A DNA stretch of 64,000 nucleotides from Chryseobacterium oryctis (GTDB lineage: Bacteria; Bacteroidota; Bacteroidia; Flavobacteriales; Weeksellaceae): positions 1 to 64,000 of the forward strand of contig NZ_JAPDHV010000007.1 in assembly GCF_025971925.1 (NCBI RefSeq), written 5' to 3'. Both the position numbers and the translations under genes were made by a program. Every line of letters begins with the position of its first letter. Position 1 is the stretch's first letter. A model generated the notes under the pieces. It was not told the DNA's origin and made no database searches. It was given only the letters and a program-made list of their open reading frames with translations. Of this stretch, positions 62,286 through 64,000 are shown piece after piece.

Positions 62286-62320
62286 AATTTCTATTTTTTC
62301 ACGAAATTCGTATTTCTTTA

Positions 62321-64000
62321 ATGACTCTAGAAACATCCATAGAATACGTCAAGGGCATTGGTCCCGAAAGAGCCAAACTCATCAAAAATGTGTTGGGAAT
62401 TTCTACAGTGGAGGATTTTTTAAACTTCTACCCTATTCGCTATTTAGATAAAAGTAAAGTTCATAAAATCTCTCAGCTTAAAGATATTAATACTGATGTT
62501 CAATTAAAAGGAAAAATCACAAATATTCAGGAAGTACAGACTGGGAAAACAAAAAGACTTTCAGCCAAATTCAATGATGATACAGGCTCGATGGAATTGG
62601 TTTGGTTTCAGTATTCAAAATGGTTGAAAGAGCAACTTCCCATCAACAAAGAAATTTATATTTTCGGAAAAATAAATGTATTCAACAATCAATATTCAAT
62701 GCCGCATCCTGAAATTGAAGTTGAAGAAAAAAAAGAGACAGAAAACCGTTTAAGACCAATTTATCCAAGTTCAGAAAAACTTACCAAAAGAGGTTTAAAT
62801 CAAAAATTCTTTCAAAATATTTTAAGAAATATCTGCAAAGAGATTCCGAATCTTATTGAAGAAAATTTACCTGAATATTTAATAAAATCATTTAAATTTT
62901 TATCCCGACAACATACATTTTTAAATATTCATTTTCCGAAAAATTTAGATTTTTTTGAAAAAGCAAATTATAGGTTAAAATTTGAAGAATCTTTTTTCTT
63001 CCAGCTAGGATTCGGTTTAAAAAAACTCCATCACAAAACCAAATCTCATGGAAATCCGTTTCCGATAATTGGAGATTATTTCAATAATTTTTATGAAAAT
63101 CATCTTCCGTTTGATTTAACGAATGCTCAAAAACGGGTTTTAAAAGAAATTCGTTTAGATATGAAGAAACCAATTCAGATGAATCGTCTTCTTCAAGGTG
63201 ATGTTGGTTCCGGAAAAACAATGGTTGCCTTGCTTACAATGCTGATTGCAATGGATAACGGATTTCAGAGCTGTATGATGGCTCCCACCGAAATTCTCGC
63301 TCAACAGCATTATAACGGAATCAAAGATTTATTAAAAGATACAGGAATTAATATTCGTCTTTTAACCGGCTCAACAAAGGCTTCTGAGAGAAAAATTATC
63401 CATGAAGAACTTGAAAACGGAAGTTTATCAATTCTTGTAGGAACTCATGCTGTTTTGGAAGATAAAGTAAAATTTAAAAACCTTGGTTTGGCAATTATTG
63501 ACGAACAACACAGATTTGGAGTTGCACAAAGAGCCAAACTTTGGGCTAAGAATAAAGTTCCGCCACATATTTTGGTCATGACTGCCACTCCTATTCCGAG
63601 AACGTTGGCAATGAGTTTTTATTCCGATTTGGACGTATCTGTAATTGATGAAATGCCTGTTGGAAGAAAACCCATCATCACCGCTCACAGACGAGAAAAA
63701 GACCGACTTTTTGTATATAATTTTTGCAGGGATGAGATAAAAAAAGGCAGACAGGTCTATTTTGTATATCCTTTAATTGAGGAGTCTGAAACTTTAGACT
63801 ACAAAAATCTGATGGAAGGATTGGAGCATGTAATGCAATATTTTTCAAGCTATAATGTCAGTATGCTTCATGGAAGAATGAAACCCGACGAAAAAGATGC
63901 TGCAATGAATTATTTTGCATCCAGAAAAGCCGAAATAATGGTAGCAACAACGGTAATTGAAGTTGGAGTAAATGTTCCGAATGCTTCCGTAATGGTAATT
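62321..64000 (+). CDS. recG: ATP-dependent DNA helicase RecG, 3' end missing
   Basis: A partial gene cut by the right edge; 560 codons are visible of about 690-700 expected. The start ATG (62321) opens MTLETSIEYVKGIGPERAKL, the RecG wedge-domain helix-hairpin-helix (VKGIGPxRA). The OB fold follows (about 60-150). The helicase part has Walker A LLQGDVGSGKTMVA, motif Ib APTEILAQQHY, the DEQH box (IDEQHRFGVAQR), motif III (MTATPIPRTLA) and motif V beginning TTVIEVGVNVPNA. RecG remodels stalled replication forks and Holliday junctions. Monocistronic as far as visible. Confidence 0.95.
   Translation, partial: MTLETSIEYVKGIGPERAKLIKNVLGISTVEDFLNFYPIRYLDKSKVHKISQLKDINTDVQLKGKITNIQEVQTGKTKRLSAKFNDDTGSMELVWFQYSKWLKEQLPINKEIYIFGKINVFNNQYSMPHPEIEVEEKKETENRLRPIYPSSEKLTKRGLNQKFFQNILRNICKEIPNLIEENLPEYLIKSFKFLSRQHTFLNIHFPKNLDFFEKANYRLKFEESFFFQLGFGLKKLHHKTKSHGNPFPIIGDYFNNFYENHLPFDLTNAQKRVLKEIRLDMKKPIQMNRLLQGDVGSGKTMVALLTMLIAMDNGFQSCMMAPTEILAQQHYNGIKDLLKDTGINIRLLTGSTKASERKIIHEELENGSLSILVGTHAVLEDKVKFKNLGLAIIDEQHRFGVAQRAKLWAKNKVPPHILVMTATPIPRTLAMSFYSDLDVSVIDEMPVGRKPIITAHRREKDRLFVYNFCRDEIKKGRQVYFVYPLIEESETLDYKNLMEGLEHVMQYFSSYNVSMLHGRMKPDEKDAAMNYFASRKAEIMVATTVIEVGVNVPNASVMVI

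Overview
The window looks like chromosome of a low-GC Bacteroidota of the order Flavobacteriales, most like Chryseobacterium or a relative. The evidence is a complete gldKLMN type IX secretion core, a Bacteroidota-type (subtype iii) type VI secretion system, a T9SS type B cargo protein, TAnnTTTG promoter elements, A-rich leaders in place of Shine-Dalgarno sites, and flavobacterial families such as DUF4270. The genus is an inference from resemblance.

Layout. 1-13.6 kb: T6SSiii locus. A minus-strand run reads NlpC/P60 lipoprotein, tssG, tssN, tssK, tssO, two accessory genes, tssE, tssF, tssB, tssC and the start of tssD (hcp), which is cut by the left edge. A divergent pair encodes a PKD-domain membrane protein and tssH (ClpV). 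13.7-22.6 kb: an orphan gene, a tripartite RND efflux operon, a small membrane protein, an MliC-like lipoprotein and an FAD oxidoreductase. 22.7-31.8 kb: gldN-gldM-gldL-gldK, glmS, a DUF4270 lipoprotein and a short starch-synthase-like protein, all on the minus strand. 31.9-44.4 kb: housekeeping genes (panC, a Lys-Leu-Lys tRNA cluster, aroK, S4/Hsp15-like, FMN glutamate-synthase-like, mtaB), several small unknowns (transglutaminase-like, DinB-like, PD-(D/E)XK-like), a T9SS type B protein and a glycogen-phosphorylase-like protein.

45-54 kb is the accessory region and the best candidate for an undescribed system. Five Sec-exported paralogues share a VGINTxxP-xxLDV-like head just after the signal peptide. 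They end in C1q/TNF-like beta domains or in a phage tail-fibre type S74 chaperone domain. A translationally coupled pair of small HTH regulators lies inside the cluster and a TPR-transmembrane-HTH (LuxR-like) regulator stands at its head. Two promoters in the cluster carry tandem 11-bp ACTGCATTTAC-like repeats at nearly the same distance upstream of a -7 element, suggesting a shared operator.

54.2-62.3 kb: a peptide-use cluster of a periplasmic DPP-IV-type peptidase, three tandem POT oligopeptide transporters and an exported thioredoxin. recG starts at 62.3 kb and runs off the right edge.

Several enzymes have the family fold but lack a key residue: the first AAA+ domain of TssH, the PLP lysine of the phosphorylase-like protein, and the substrate loop and second domain of the starch-synthase-like protein.
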